64,000 bases of DNA from Hallella multisaccharivorax DSM 17128 (GCF_000218235.1 NZ_GL945017.1:2488953-2552952), one strand, 5' to 3'. Shown: positions 24,242-33,321, numbered from the stretch's first letter. Program-made: numbers and translations. Notes: generated by a model not told the origin, from the letters alone.

Positions 24242-27200
24242 TTAAAAGGAGGCATTGAGCCCGAAGGCAAACGTCGTGGGCGAGGGATAACGGCCATTGT
24301 CGAGACCGAAGACATTGGCACTGGCAGTGGAGACACCGATTTCGGGGTCGTAGCCGTCGTAGCCGGTGATGGTGAAGAGGTTGGTGGCATTGAAAGTCAG
24401 CCTGAGTGCGGTCAGTCCAATCTTCTTCACGAGCATCGGACTGAATGTATATCCGAGCGTGATGCTCTTCAGACGGACATACGATCCATCCTCAATATAG
24501 CGGTCGCTCCACGCGTCGTTGTCGTTAGGATCATTGACAGAGGCGCGGGGCATGGTGCCGCCAGGATTGGTGACCACCACGTTGGCAATGTTGTCATACC
24601 AGTAAGCCGAACGGACGCCGTCCTTGGGGGCGAGATGAGCACGGTTCTTCACGTCAGTGAGCTGATTGACCCATGCCGAATTCATGTGAGTCAACTTCAT
24701 CTTGAGGTAGTTGCCGACTTTGTTGCCAACGGAGCCGTTGATGAAGAAGTTGAGATCAAACTGCTTGTAGCGCAACGTGTTGTTCCAACCAAAGGTCCAT
24801 TTGGGTAGCGGTGAACCGATATTGGTCTTATCATTCTCGTCGATGACACCGTCTCCGTTCACATCTTTATATTTGAGGTCGCCTACAAAGGTGGTGTTGG
24901 TACGGCTGTACTTGGTGGGGTCTGCGTCCCAATGCTTCTTGCCGTCGGCGTCGGTGACCACCGGATTGTTCTTTGTCAGCGTGTTGACCGGCGAGTCGAG
25001 GATGTCCTGAAAGTCTTTATACACGCCTTCGACCTTGTAACCGTAGAAGTTGTAAAGCGACTCTCCCGGCACGGAGCGGCTCACCACGTCGGTCCACTGT
25101 CCGTAACCGACAATGGCTGTCGACCCACCGAGGCTCTTGAGCTTGTTGCGGTTGAGCGAGAAATTGATGTCACTGTCCCAGGAGAAGTTCTTCGTGACGA
25201 CGGGATGCGTATTGAGTGCGATCTCCACACCGTGGTTCTCGATGTCGCCATAGTTGCCATAAGGCGCTGCCAACGCTGAGGAGCTGTTGCCGCTCGTACC
25301 CATGATAGACGGGAGAATGAGCTGCATGAGCATGTCTTTCGACTGTTTGTTGTACCAGTCAACTGTGAGGTTGACGCGGTTGTTGAAAAATCCGAGGTCG
25401 AGACCGACATTCCACTGCTCCTGTGTCTCCCATTTGATGTCGAGATTCTTCAGGTTGGCGGGGCGATAGCTCATGCCCAGCCCTGTAGCCATGGCGGAGA
25501 CGAGGGAGCCCCACTTGTATCCACCAATGTTCGAGTTACCGGTCTGACCCCATCCGATGCGCAGCTTACCGTTGGAGAGCCAGCTGCCTACAGCCTTCTG
25601 GATGAACTTCTCGTTGGAGAATCTCCACGCCAGCGCCAGAGAGTGGAAGCCTGCCCACCGCTTGTTGGGACCGAAATTCGACGAACCGTCATAACGGTAG
25701 GTATAGGTGGCGAGGTAGCGATCATCGTAGTTGTAGTTCTCACGAGTGAAGAATGAAGCCATCGACGAGCTACCCCATCCTGCGCCAATCTGTGGGTTGC
25801 CGGCGCCCAAGGCTGGGTTGTGAACGGCATCGCTGGGCAGATCAGTATTGAACACCATGGTGTAGTCGTACTTCGACTCCCAGCATTCCTGTCCGAGCAT
25901 GGCGGTGATGCCGTGCTTACCAAACTGCATGTTGTAGGTGACGTAGTTGTTGAACGACCAGTAGTTGCCGCTATTCTTCTGCAGACGGCCCTGGTTCTGG
26001 TCACGGTTCCACGTGCCCAAATTCACTTTGGGGTTGTAGGTCTGCGCACGCGAGGCGTTGACGTCGTATCCAAACTGGCTGTGCCAGGTGAGGTTCCTGA
26101 TAGGCGTGATATCTGCATAGATGCTGCCGTTCAAGGTCTGTCGCTTGAGCAGGATGTCGTCGAGCATGGCCATGGCAATCGGGTTCGGATTGGAGAAGCC
26201 CTCCTTCGAGACGCTGGAGTAGTTGCCGTTGACATCATAGATCTGTATGTCGGGGGGCGTAGTGAGCGAGTAGTTGATGAGTCCTTCTTCCGAATCAGCG
26301 AGCTTAAGGCTCTCGTGCGTGTTGGCAAAGGTGCCGTTGAAGCCGAGCTTAAGCCATTTCTTCACCTGCGCGTCAAGGTTCACACGCACGTTGAAGCGGC
26401 GGAAACTCGACCCGATGATGGTGCCTTCCTGGTTGTCGTAGCTGCCGCTCATATAATAATGTATCTTGTCAGATCCGCCCTCAGCACTGACTTGATGGGT
26501 CTGCTGCCATGCGGTCTGGAAGACTGCGTCCTGCCAATTGGTGCCGCGTCCAAGGATGCTGGGGTCGCTGTACGACTTGTCGGGATTGGAGATTTCGCCT
26601 TGATCCACGAGGTCGTCGTAGAACTCCGCAAACTCGCGCAGGTTCATGATGTCAAGGCGCTTGTTCTGGCGGCTGACGGTGAGGGTGCCGTTGTAGGAGA
26701 ACTTGGCGTCGCCGCTCTTACCTTTCTTCGTCGTGATGAGCACCACACCGTTGGCGCCCTGCGCACCGTAGATGGCGGTGGCGGAGGCATCCTTAAGCAC
26801 CTCGATGCTCACGATGTCGGAAGGTGCAATGAGCGAGAGGGGAGAGACAGCCGAGTGGGTACCGTTGCCGAGCTTATCGCCCAGTCCGAGGCTGGAACCG
26901 CTGTTGCTCTGAGAGTTGTAAATCACACCGTCGACAACATAGAGTGGGTCGGAAGCGGCGTTGATGGTGGCCTGTCCACGCACCTGTACAGAGATGGCAG
27001 AGCCCGGCGCGCCACTGGTCTGCACGGCGTTGACGCCGGCAATGCGGCCCTGGAAGCTCTGGTCGATGTTGGTGATGGGTGAACTCTTGAGCGTCTTCTC
27101 ATCAAGGGAGGCGGAGGCACCCGCAAGGTCGCTCTTCTTCATCGTACCGTAACCGACGACAACAACCTCATTGAGGTCGTTGTTGTTTTCCTGAAGGGTG

Positions 27201-27538
27201 ACGTCGTATTTAGCCTGACAGCCAATCTTCACCTCCTTGTCGGTGTAACCCACATAGGAGATAAGAAGTGTCTGACCCGGCTTGATACTGATGGAGTATT
27301 TACCGTCCATATCGGTCACCGTGGCTATCTGCGTGCCTTTAACACGGACGGTAGCGCCGATGATGGGACCCTGGGAATCGCTGACCGTTCCCGTCACTTT
27401 CTTGCCTTGCTGCTGTACGATCGACACACTGCCGATGGCGGCACGGGCCTGAGGCACAAAGCCTACACCCATGCAGACGCAGAGGCCTGCAAGCAATAAT
27501 GCCCGTTGAGAGGATGTTCTCTGATGTCCTGTTTTCAT
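24242..27538 (-). CDS. SusC/RagA TonB-linked outer-membrane transporter, 1098 aa
   Basis: A long signal region (to about residue 33, PQARA) precedes a CarboxypepD_reg-like domain (KVTGTVSDSQGPIIGATVRV). The SusC/RagA box LNEVVVVGYGTMKKSDLAGA and the plug (VQVRGQATINAASDPLYVVD, IEVLKDASATAIYGAQGANG) follow, and the barrel ends PSPTTFAFGLNASF. It imports oligosaccharides across the outer membrane together with SusD. A TAACTTTG -7 box lies at 27610-27617 with a two-box operator upstream. Neighbouring GH5, GH26 and mannan-catabolic genes suggest a (gluco)mannan substrate. Confidence 0.94.
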   Translation of the reverse strand: MKTGHQRTSSQRALLLAGLCVCMGVGFVPQARAAIGSVSIVQQQGKKVTGTVSDSQGPIIGATVRVKGTQIATVTDMDGKYSISIKPGQTLLISYVGYTDKEVKIGCQAKYDVTLQENNNDLNEVVVVGYGTMKKSDLAGASASLDEKTLKSSPITNIDQSFQGRIAGVNAVQTSGAPGSAISVQVRGQATINAASDPLYVVDGVIYNSQSNSGSSLGLGDKLGNGTHSAVSPLSLIAPSDIVSIEVLKDASATAIYGAQGANGVVLITTKKGKSGDAKFSYNGTLTVSRQNKRLDIMNLREFAEFYDDLVDQGEISNPDKSYSDPSILGRGTNWQDAVFQTAWQQTHQVSAEGGSDKIHYYMSGSYDNQEGTIIGSSFRRFNVRVNLDAQVKKWLKLGFNGTFANTHESLKLADSEEGLINYSLTTPPDIQIYDVNGNYSSVSKEGFSNPNPIAMAMLDDILLKRQTLNGSIYADITPIRNLTWHSQFGYDVNASRAQTYNPKVNLGTWNRDQNQGRLQKNSGNYWSFNNYVTYNMQFGKHGITAMLGQECWESKYDYTMVFNTDLPSDAVHNPALGAGNPQIGAGWGSSSMASFFTRENYNYDDRYLATYTYRYDGSSNFGPNKRWAGFHSLALAWRFSNEKFIQKAVGSWLSNGKLRIGWGQTGNSNIGGYKWGSLVSAMATGLGMSYRPANLKNLDIKWETQEQWNVGLDLGFFNNRVNLTVDWYNKQSKDMLMQLILPSIMGTSGNSSSALAAPYGNYGDIENHGVEIALNTHPVVTKNFSWDSDINFSLNRNKLKSLGGSTAIVGYGQWTDVVSRSVPGESLYNFYGYKVEGVYKDFQDILDSPVNTLTKNNPVVTDADGKKHWDADPTKYSRTNTTFVGDLKYKDVNGDGVIDENDKTNIGSPLPKWTFGWNNTLRYKQFDLNFFINGSVGNKVGNYLKMKLTHMNSAWVNQLTDVKNRAHLAPKDGVRSAYWYDNIANVVVTNPGGTMPRASVNDPNDNDAWSDRYIEDGSYVRLKSITLGYTFSPMLVKKIGLTALRLTFNATNLFTITGYDGYDPEIGVSTASANVFGLDNGRYPSPTTFAFGLNASF

Positions 27539-27609
27539 ATAGAACTATATTTTGTTGTTGTTTCCCCTTGTGTTTGGTGGTTGTTTCCCCGTTTTTAGGA
27601 TAACATGTG

Positions 27610-27672
27610 CAAAGTTAACGATTATTTCTTAGAGTTATATAATACTATTTTGACAGATGATGATACTATTTT
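27610..27672 (-). promoter_or_regulatory. SusC promoter with paired AATAGTAT operator boxes
   Basis: Read on the minus strand: AAAATAGTAT (27672-27663), a second identical box 21 bp on (27651-27642), a 24-nt gap, then TAACTTTG (27617-27610). There is no TTTG at -33, as expected of an activator-dependent promoter. The same layout occurs at 28372-28434 and 29411-29472. Confidence 0.7.
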
Positions 27673-28287
27673 ACCAAAGTGTTCGGAGTTGAGGCGGAAG
27701 GTGAAACGACGGATGTCAGACTTAGCGTACTGTCCGCCGAGGATACCATTCTGGTACTGATAACCGATACCCGTAGAGAACTTGCTGCGGTCACTGCCGC
27801 CGGTGATGTTGATGGCGTGGTTTGTCGTGACGGCGTTCTTGTTGCGGAGGGCATCGAGCCAGTCAGTGCCTGCGTTGCTGCCGTTCTGATAAGCTGCCAG
27901 CAGGTCTTTGTCGATATATTTGTTCCAGTCGTAGGCTAAGCCGCCGTTCTTCAGCGTGATGGCGATGTCCGGCTGGTTGCCTACGGTCACCTCCTGCGTC
28001 TTATATCCTATATAGGATACGACCAGGGTAGCACCCGGCCTGACGTTGAGGGAGAAGTTACCGTCGAGGTCTGTCACGGCTCCGTTCTTAGGATTGCCTT
28101 TCTCCACGATGCTGGCTCCGATGATTGGACCATCAGCATCCACTACATGTCCTGAGACTTTTCTTACTTGCTGTACGGCCTGTGCACTCAGGTTAGGCGA
28201 TGTTGCTTGCGCCTGCGGGCAATAGGATAGTCCTAAGGCAGTGCAGCAACTCATGGTCAGCAAGGTTGTACTAATCTTAAAACTCAT
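27622..28287 (-). pseudogene. Truncated, internally deleted SusC-family remnant
   Basis: The open frame is 221 aa. It has a SusC signal and CarboxypepD_reg-like domain (KVSGHVVDADGPIIGASIVEKG, VVSYIGYKTQEVTVG). It then jumps at about residue 114 straight to a segment normally found after the plug (DWLDALRNKNAVTTNHAINI, FSTGIGYQYQNGILGGQYAK). The SusC box and the whole plug are missing. The last residues (about FGKIVSSSVKIVLYNSKK) are translated promoter DNA of the intact SusC gene. The remnant keeps its own promoter and operator upstream (28372-28434). It cannot form a transporter. Confidence 0.82.
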
Positions 28288-28371
28288 ACTTACTCTAAAT
28301 TTTTAGATTTCCATTATTGTTCTAATAAGTAATTTCGCCTTTATGTTAAGTTTGCTTTTCAATTACAGTTG

Positions 28372-28434
28372 CAAAGTTAATAATTGTTTGTAGTAAGTAT
28401 GTAATACTATTTTAGCTGAAAATGACACTATCGT
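28372..28434 (-). promoter_or_regulatory. Promoter and operator of the SusC remnant
   Basis: On the minus strand: ACGATAGTGT (28434-28425), AAAATAGTAT 21 bp on (28413-28404), a 24-nt gap, then TAACTTTG (28379-28372). The layout is the same as at the intact SusC gene, with a slightly decayed distal box. Confidence 0.65.
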
Positions 28435-28534
28435 ACCAAAGTAAAAGTTGTGCTCTTACTATGTATAAATAGGTGTAAGTTAGCGTGTTAAGACACGCTC
28501 TTAAAAGTTGGAAGATGATACGATTAAGGCGTAG

Positions 28535-28580
28535 CGTCATCGTGACACGGCCGTGATACAATTATGACGCGGCCGCGTCA
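28535..28580. repeat. Pair of GC-rich palindromes in an AT-rich spacer
   Basis: A 16-bp perfect palindrome (TGACGCGGCCGCGTCA, 28565-28580) is preceded by a related imperfect one containing ACGGCCGT. The surrounding 28288-28627 is otherwise AT-rich and holds only the remnant promoter. Confidence 0.7.
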
Positions 28581-28627
28581 CCATGATGGTCAGTTTTTAA
28601 AGTGACTCGCCAAAATAGGAATCCAGT

Positions 28628-29056
28628 CTATTGATAATTTTCTAAGAACTGTGATGGTGTATTGATCACAATATCTGAATTGATAAAATCTTTAGGGATT
28701 CCGGGGAATAATGAGGTCTGCAGCTACCATCTTTGCGGAACCATACTGAATAGAGTCTTCAAAGTCTTTCCATTCTGAACCTAACTTATCAATGACATTA
28801 TCACCCGTCAGATCGACATGATCTATATATTTATATATTTACTGAAACTTAGGAGTCTGTCTTTAACGTCTTTCGTAGAGACATCATTCTTCTTTGCTAT
28901 ATAAACTGCATTTACTATTGATAGCGTAGAAATTTTAAGTGAAATTTTCCCTTCCACTCCCAAAGACAGAATCTCCCATGCACTTTCGGCGAATGGCTCA
29001 CGTGAGAAAAGGGCGTCCAAAAGGACATTAGTATCAATCAATACAATATAATCATC
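28628..29056 (-). pseudogene. Decayed PIN-domain (VapC-like) toxin gene
   Basis: Three frames join to a full PIN protein. The first gives YIVLIDTNVLLDALFSREPF and ends at FSKYINI (stop at 28823). The second continues DHVDLTGDNVIDKLGSEWKD and on through DFEDSIQYGSAKMVAADLII. The third gives PKDFINSDIVINTPSQFLEN and stops at 28628-28630. At least two internal frame breaks are present. The ATG that overlaps the upstream gene (about 29054) is also out of frame with IDTN. PIN toxins are Mg-dependent RNases. The conserved acidic residues (D in IDTN, E in DFED) are still readable, so decay is recent. Confidence 0.75.
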
Positions 29057-29311
29057 TTAGTAATATTTAGATTTAGCTAATGCACCTTTTCCGTCCTCGT
29101 CGGCAGGAATGGGGATAGAAGGCTTTAGCGACAAAGATTTAACAAGTTTCAGAGCTTCCTCGTGTGTCATTTTCTTGCTGTCCTCTATTACTTTGTTGCT
29201 TTTCCCCAATTGAAGGTATAAAGCCACTTTTATACGGTTGTCCATCTTTTCAATAAGTGTCCACGCCGCATTAAAAATACTTGCTTCTTGCGGAGATAAG
29301 TTGATGGTCAT
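29057..29311 (-). CDS. Putative antitoxin-like protein paired with the PIN pseudogene, 84 aa
   Basis: This small protein starts MTINLSPQEASIFNAAWTLI and ends in a basic, lysine-rich tail. It has helical character and no signal peptide. It lies immediately upstream of the PIN-domain pseudogene and its stop abuts the toxin frame, the usual antitoxin-toxin order. I do not recognise its exact family. It appears intact while its partner is broken, so it may persist as an orphan antitoxin. Confidence 0.55.
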   Translation of the reverse strand: MTINLSPQEASIFNAAWTLIEKMDNRIKVALYLQLGKSNKVIEDSKKMTHEEALKLVKSLSLKPSIPIPADEDGKGALAKSKYY

Positions 29312-29410
29312 GATGAAGTATACTTTATAGGATTCTACTATGCAAAGATAGTGAATTTATTTATACTTCCAAAATATTTTGAATGAAAAAGTATTGCCAT
29401 CAACATTTGT

Positions 29411-29472
29411 CCAATAGTACAAGAATATGCTAATATAGTATCATCGTGGTAACAATATTATCTTTAACTTTG
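29411..29472 (+). promoter_or_regulatory. Promoter and operator of the mannan operon
   Basis: On the plus strand: CCAATAGTAC (29411-29420), AATATAGTAT 21 bp on (29432-29441), a 23-nt gap, then TAACTTTG (29465-29472). Spacing and boxes match the two SusC-type promoters on the other strand. The leader to ATG 29505 is about 25 nt. Confidence 0.68.
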
Positions 29473-29504
29473 CACCAGATTTCAAACCATTGCACTTAAA
29501 AACA

Positions 29505-30833
29505 ATGAAAACATCGGGAAATATTATCTTTCACGTTTTATTTCTGTCATGCCTCTTGTTAGGCATGAATGTGTCTGTATGTGCGCAGATTCGCGGAAAT
29601 AACATAACAGTTACCGTGACGCCTGACCATGCCGACTGGAACTATCACACGGGCGAGACGGCGACGTTCACCGTCAACGTGCTTCGCTCAGGTACATTAT
29701 ATTATAATAATGTGTCAGTCGACTATGAGGCCGGTCCGGTGATGTATCCGAACATTAAGAAGAAAGGCGTGGCGCTGAAGGACGGTACGATGCGACTCAA
29801 AGGCAGCCTCTCTACGCCTGGCTTCTATCGTGTGAAGGTCACGGCGCATGTCGGTGGCAAGGACTATGCCGGACTGTGCACCGCCGCGTTCTCGCCCGAG
29901 AAAGTACGGCCGATGTGTACGGATGCCAAGGACTTCGATGCTTTCTGGAGCAAGGCGCTTCAGGACGCGCGCACCGTGGGACTGAACCCTACCCGCCGTC
30001 TGCTGCCTGAGCGCTGCACCGGGCAGGACAACGTCTACGAGGTCAGTTTCTGCAACGGTTCGTATGCCTCACGTATCTATGGCATCCTCAGGGTGCCTGT
30101 GAGAGCAGGTTCTTATCCTGCACTGTTGCGTGTGCCCGGTGCCGGCGTGCGCCCTTATTCAGGTGACACCTACACCGCCCCCGGCAAGTGTATCGTTCTG
30201 GAGATCGGTATCCACGGAATACCCGTGACGATGGAGCAGAAAGTGTATGACAACCTTCTCGGAGGTGCGCTCAACAACTACTGGGATGTGAACATCGCCT
30301 CACCCGAGAAGAACTATTACCGCAGAGTGGTGACGGGTGCCGTGCGTGCCGTCGACTATATCGCCTCATTGCCTGAATGGGACGGTAAGACGCTCGGTGT
30401 CACGGGCGCCTCGCAGGGCGGTTTCCTCTCGCTTGCCGTGGCGGCCCTCGACAAAAGAGTGACTTTTCTCGCAGCCGTCCATGATGCGATGTGCGACTAT
30501 GAGGCGGAGTGCCACAAAGTCGCCGGCGGATGGCCGCATTATTTCTATAAGAAGGCATTTACGGAAAAAGACGTGGAGGGCGCCCGCTACTACGACGGTG
30601 TCAACTTCGCCCGTCGTTGCACTGTACCTGCCTGGTTCTCCTTCGGCTATAACGATGAGGTGGTACCCCCGACATCATCCTACGGACTGTATAACATCTA
30701 TCCCGCGAAGAAGACACTCAGTGTCTATCAGCAGACCGGACATTACTGGTATCAGGAGCAGTGGGATGAGTGGCAGGCGTGGGTGATACAACAGCTCAGT
30801 GCAGGGGAGGGCCCTGTGCCCTCCCTAAAATAA
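29505..30833 (+). CDS. Secreted acetyl(xylan/mannan) esterase, AXE1/cephalosporin-C deacetylase family, 442 aa
   Basis: ATG at 29505 begins a signal peptide (MKTSGNIIFHVLFLSCLLLG to VCAQ). About 110 residues of N-terminal beta domain precede an alpha/beta hydrolase. The nucleophile elbow is GASQGGFLSLA (Ser in GxSxG), with the Asp in the FGYNDEVVPP region and the His in QTGHYWYQ, a complete triad. An AXE1-type loop precedes the elbow (VTGAVRAVDYIASLPEWDGK). It should remove acetyl groups from hemicellulose so that the mannanase encoded next can act. The C-terminus (SAGEGPVPSLK) is encoded by the left arm of the inverted repeat at 30798-30900. Confidence 0.86.
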   Translation: MKTSGNIIFHVLFLSCLLLGMNVSVCAQIRGNNITVTVTPDHADWNYHTGETATFTVNVLRSGTLYYNNVSVDYEAGPVMYPNIKKKGVALKDGTMRLKGSLSTPGFYRVKVTAHVGGKDYAGLCTAAFSPEKVRPMCTDAKDFDAFWSKALQDARTVGLNPTRRLLPERCTGQDNVYEVSFCNGSYASRIYGILRVPVRAGSYPALLRVPGAGVRPYSGDTYTAPGKCIVLEIGIHGIPVTMEQKVYDNLLGGALNNYWDVNIASPEKNYYRRVVTGAVRAVDYIASLPEWDGKTLGVTGASQGGFLSLAVAALDKRVTFLAAVHDAMCDYEAECHKVAGGWPHYFYKKAFTEKDVEGARYYDGVNFARRCTVPAWFSFGYNDEVVPPTSSYGLYNIYPAKKTLSVYQQTGHYWYQEQWDEWQAWVIQQLSAGEGPVPSLK

Positions 30834-30900
30834 TGTTCGACCAATGAGTTTATCGGTTGGGTCATTTCTTTAGGGAGGGCACAGGACCCTCCCCTGCACT
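30798..30900. repeat. 32-bp inverted repeat at the esterase-mannanase junction
   Basis: Arms at 30798-30829 and 30869-30900 are complementary with one mismatch and flank a 39-nt loop. The left arm overlaps the end of the esterase gene. It can form a very strong stem, but no T-run follows. It may be a mobile palindrome or an mRNA stabiliser/processing site inside the operon. Confidence 0.88.
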
Positions 30901-30923
30901 GGTCTCTCTTAAAAAAAACGAAT

Positions 30924-31988
30924 ATGAAGAAAACAACGATATTGTCCTTGGCGATGTTGATATTAAGCCTCACCGCTACAGCCGCCAGTCCCGCGAGACA
31001 GCTCATCCGGCGGCTGGCGAAGATAGAGAACAAAGGCATCATGATTGGGCATCAGGATGATCCGCTCTACGGCCACGACTGGAAATGGCAGTCGGGCCGG
31101 AGCGATGTGCTCGAAACTGTAGGCGACTGGCCTGCTGTGATGGGCTTTGAGTTAGGCCATCTCGAACTGGGCAACGAGAGGAGCCTCGACAACGTGCCGT
31201 TTGACCTGCTGCGCCAGGAGGCCGAGAAGCAGCATGCACGCGGCGGCATCGTGGAGATGAGCTGGCACCCCGATAACCCCGTGACCGATAAAAGTGCATG
31301 GGATCCGTCGGGCACTCCTGTCAAGGCTGTCCTTCCCGGGGGCAGTAAGAACCAGCTGTTCCGTACGTGGCTCGGGCGCGTGGCTACTTTCTTAGGCTCT
31401 ATGAGAGACAACAGAGGCAGATGCATCCCTATCATCTTCCGTCCCTGGCACGAGATGGGCGGCGGCTGGTTCTGGTGGGGAGCGAAGAGCTGCACACCGG
31501 AAGAGTACAGGCAGCTCTACCGTTACACTCACGACATCCTGACGAAACAATACAAACTCAACAATATCGTTTGGGCGTTCTCGCCGAATGCGGGCGACGC
31601 CGATCTGCTCCGGTTTTATCCCGGTGACGAATATGTCGATCTCATGGGCTTCGACCTCTACGACTTCAACAACGATAAGGCGACCTACCAGAAGAGCCTG
31701 CGCTTTGAACTCGACCGATTGGTGAAGACGGCGGCGGAGCATAAGAAACTCGCCGCGCTCACCGAGACCGGCGCGCAGAAGTTGCCCGACAGTCTGTGGT
31801 TTACCCACACGCTCCTGCCGGTGCTGAAGGACTACCGCATCTCTTACGTCCTTTTCTGGCGCAATGCGTGGGACAACCCCAGGGAACTCTACGTACCCTA
31901 CAAAGGCGCGCTGTCGGCGGCAGACTTCAAGTGCTTCGCCGACAGCAGAGAGATGCTGACGCTCAAGGACATCGTCAGGACCCGCTAA
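30924..31988 (+). CDS. GH26 beta-mannanase, secreted, 354 aa
   Basis: A signal peptide (MKKTTILSLAMLILSLTATA) is followed directly by the GH26 barrel. Key residues are IGHQDD (41-46), SWHPDNP with His 115, the acid/base Glu 177 in FRPWHEM, and the nucleophile Glu 281 in ALTETG. GYxWxW aromatic subsites are visible around WFWWG. GH26 enzymes of this type in Bacteroides act on beta-1,4-mannan and often release mannobiose. The following genes (GH130, symporter, epimerase) form the known mannobiose route, so this is a man26-type enzyme. It is the active relative of the degenerate copy at 15996-17078. Confidence 0.92.
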   Translation: MKKTTILSLAMLILSLTATAASPARQLIRRLAKIENKGIMIGHQDDPLYGHDWKWQSGRSDVLETVGDWPAVMGFELGHLELGNERSLDNVPFDLLRQEAEKQHARGGIVEMSWHPDNPVTDKSAWDPSGTPVKAVLPGGSKNQLFRTWLGRVATFLGSMRDNRGRCIPIIFRPWHEMGGGWFWWGAKSCTPEEYRQLYRYTHDILTKQYKLNNIVWAFSPNAGDADLLRFYPGDEYVDLMGFDLYDFNNDKATYQKSLRFELDRLVKTAAEHKKLAALTETGAQKLPDSLWFTHTLLPVLKDYRISYVLFWRNAWDNPRELYVPYKGALSAADFKCFADSREMLTLKDIVRTR

Positions 31989-32071
31989 AGAGAAACAGTA
32001 CCACATAACGCCCTTGAGACTTATAGTCGCCTCACCCTGAAGAGTGAAAGGGCTATGATAATAATTTTACT

Positions 32072-33241
32072 ATGACATCATTTGTAGATAAAGTGAAGAT
32101 CCTGCGTGCGCATCACGAGGATCTGTTGACAAGAAAGAACGTGCCCGAAGAATGGGGTAACGGTATCTACACACGTTACAAGTATCCTGTCCTCACTGCT
32201 GAGCATACACCTTTGGAGTGGCGCTATGACTTCTGCGAGCAGGACAACCCGTTCCTCATGCAGCGTATCATGATGAACGCCACACTGAACAGCGGCGCCA
32301 TCAAATGGAAGGACAAGTACTGCCTCGTCGTACGTGTCGAGGGTGCCGACCGAAAGAGCTTCTTCGCAGTGGCAGAGAGCCCCAACGGCATCGACAACTT
32401 CCGTTTCTGGCCCGAGCCCATCACGATGCCCGAGGACACCATCCCCGCCACGAACATCTACGACATGCGCCTCACAGCCCATGAGGACGGCTGGATCTAC
32501 GGCGTATTTTGCGCTGAGCGTCACGACGACTCACAGCCCGGTGACCTCTCTGCAGCTACCGCTACGGCAGGTATTGCCCGCACGAAAGACCTCATTCACT
32601 GGGACCGCCTTCCAGACCTCAAATCGAAGAGCCAGCAGCGTAATGTTGTGCTCCACCCGGAGTTTGTCGACGACAGGTACGCTTTCTATACCCGCCCGCA
32701 GGATGGTTTTATCGATGCCGGCAGCGGTGGCGGCATCGGCTGGGCACTCGTCGACGACATCACGCACGCTGAGGTCAAGGAGGAGAAGATCATCAACCTC
32801 CGCCACTATCACACCATCATGGAGGTGAAGAACGGCGAGGGGCCGCATCCCATCAAGACACCTGCGGGATGGATCCATCTCGCCCACGGCGTGCGTGGCT
32901 GCGCTTCCGGCTTGCGTTATGTCCTTTATATGTATATGACGGCTCTCGACGACCCGACCCGTGTCATTGCCCAGCCCGGTGGTTACTTCCTCGTGCCGCA
33001 AGGCGAGGAATATATCGGTGACGTGATGAATGTCGTGTTTTCCAATGGATGGATTGCCGATCCCGACGGCCGTGTCTTTATCTATTATGCTTCCTCCGAC
33101 ACACGCATGCATGTGGCAACGAGTACCATCGGCCGTCTTGTGGACTATTGCATGAACACGCCTGCCGACGGCTTCGCAACGGGCAAGAGCGTGGAGACGG
33201 TGAAGAAACTTATCGCCAAGAACAAGCAAGTACTTCTTTAG
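32072..33241 (+). CDS. GH130 4-O-beta-D-mannosyl-D-glucose phosphorylase, 389 aa
   Basis: This is a cytoplasmic protein with no signal peptide. The GH130 five-bladed propeller motifs are present: YDFCEQDNPFLMQRIMMNAT, the catalytic Asp 131 in NIYDMRLT, HYHTIMEVKNGEGPHPIKTP and YASSDTRMHVATST. The length and the position of Asp 131 match the Bacteroides fragilis mannosylglucose phosphorylase. It converts mannosylglucose plus phosphate to mannose-1-phosphate and glucose. Its substrate is made by the 2-epimerase encoded three genes on, and the gene lies 83 bp after the mannanase. Confidence 0.93.
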   Translation: MTSFVDKVKILRAHHEDLLTRKNVPEEWGNGIYTRYKYPVLTAEHTPLEWRYDFCEQDNPFLMQRIMMNATLNSGAIKWKDKYCLVVRVEGADRKSFFAVAESPNGIDNFRFWPEPITMPEDTIPATNIYDMRLTAHEDGWIYGVFCAERHDDSQPGDLSAATATAGIARTKDLIHWDRLPDLKSKSQQRNVVLHPEFVDDRYAFYTRPQDGFIDAGSGGGIGWALVDDITHAEVKEEKIINLRHYHTIMEVKNGEGPHPIKTPAGWIHLAHGVRGCASGLRYVLYMYMTALDDPTRVIAQPGGYFLVPQGEEYIGDVMNVVFSNGWIADPDGRVFIYYASSDTRMHVATSTIGRLVDYCMNTPADGFATGKSVETVKKLIAKNKQVLL

Positions 33242-33321
33242 CGAATGTGTATCTTGCGCAATAATTTTGCCTTTCTGGTGTTATCCTTTAATAAGGAAAC
33301 GATATACTGTAAATTAAAACC

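Noticed and set aside
25820..27082. 420-codon open frame on the plus strand opposite susC
   Set aside because: It is an antisense shadow of a GC-biased gene. It has no signal, domain or promoter, and the susC frame is unambiguous.
28823..29041. A short intact PIN protein starting at a TTG
   Set aside because: The continuation of the PIN fold is readable in two other frames downstream, so this is a broken gene rather than a natural short protein.
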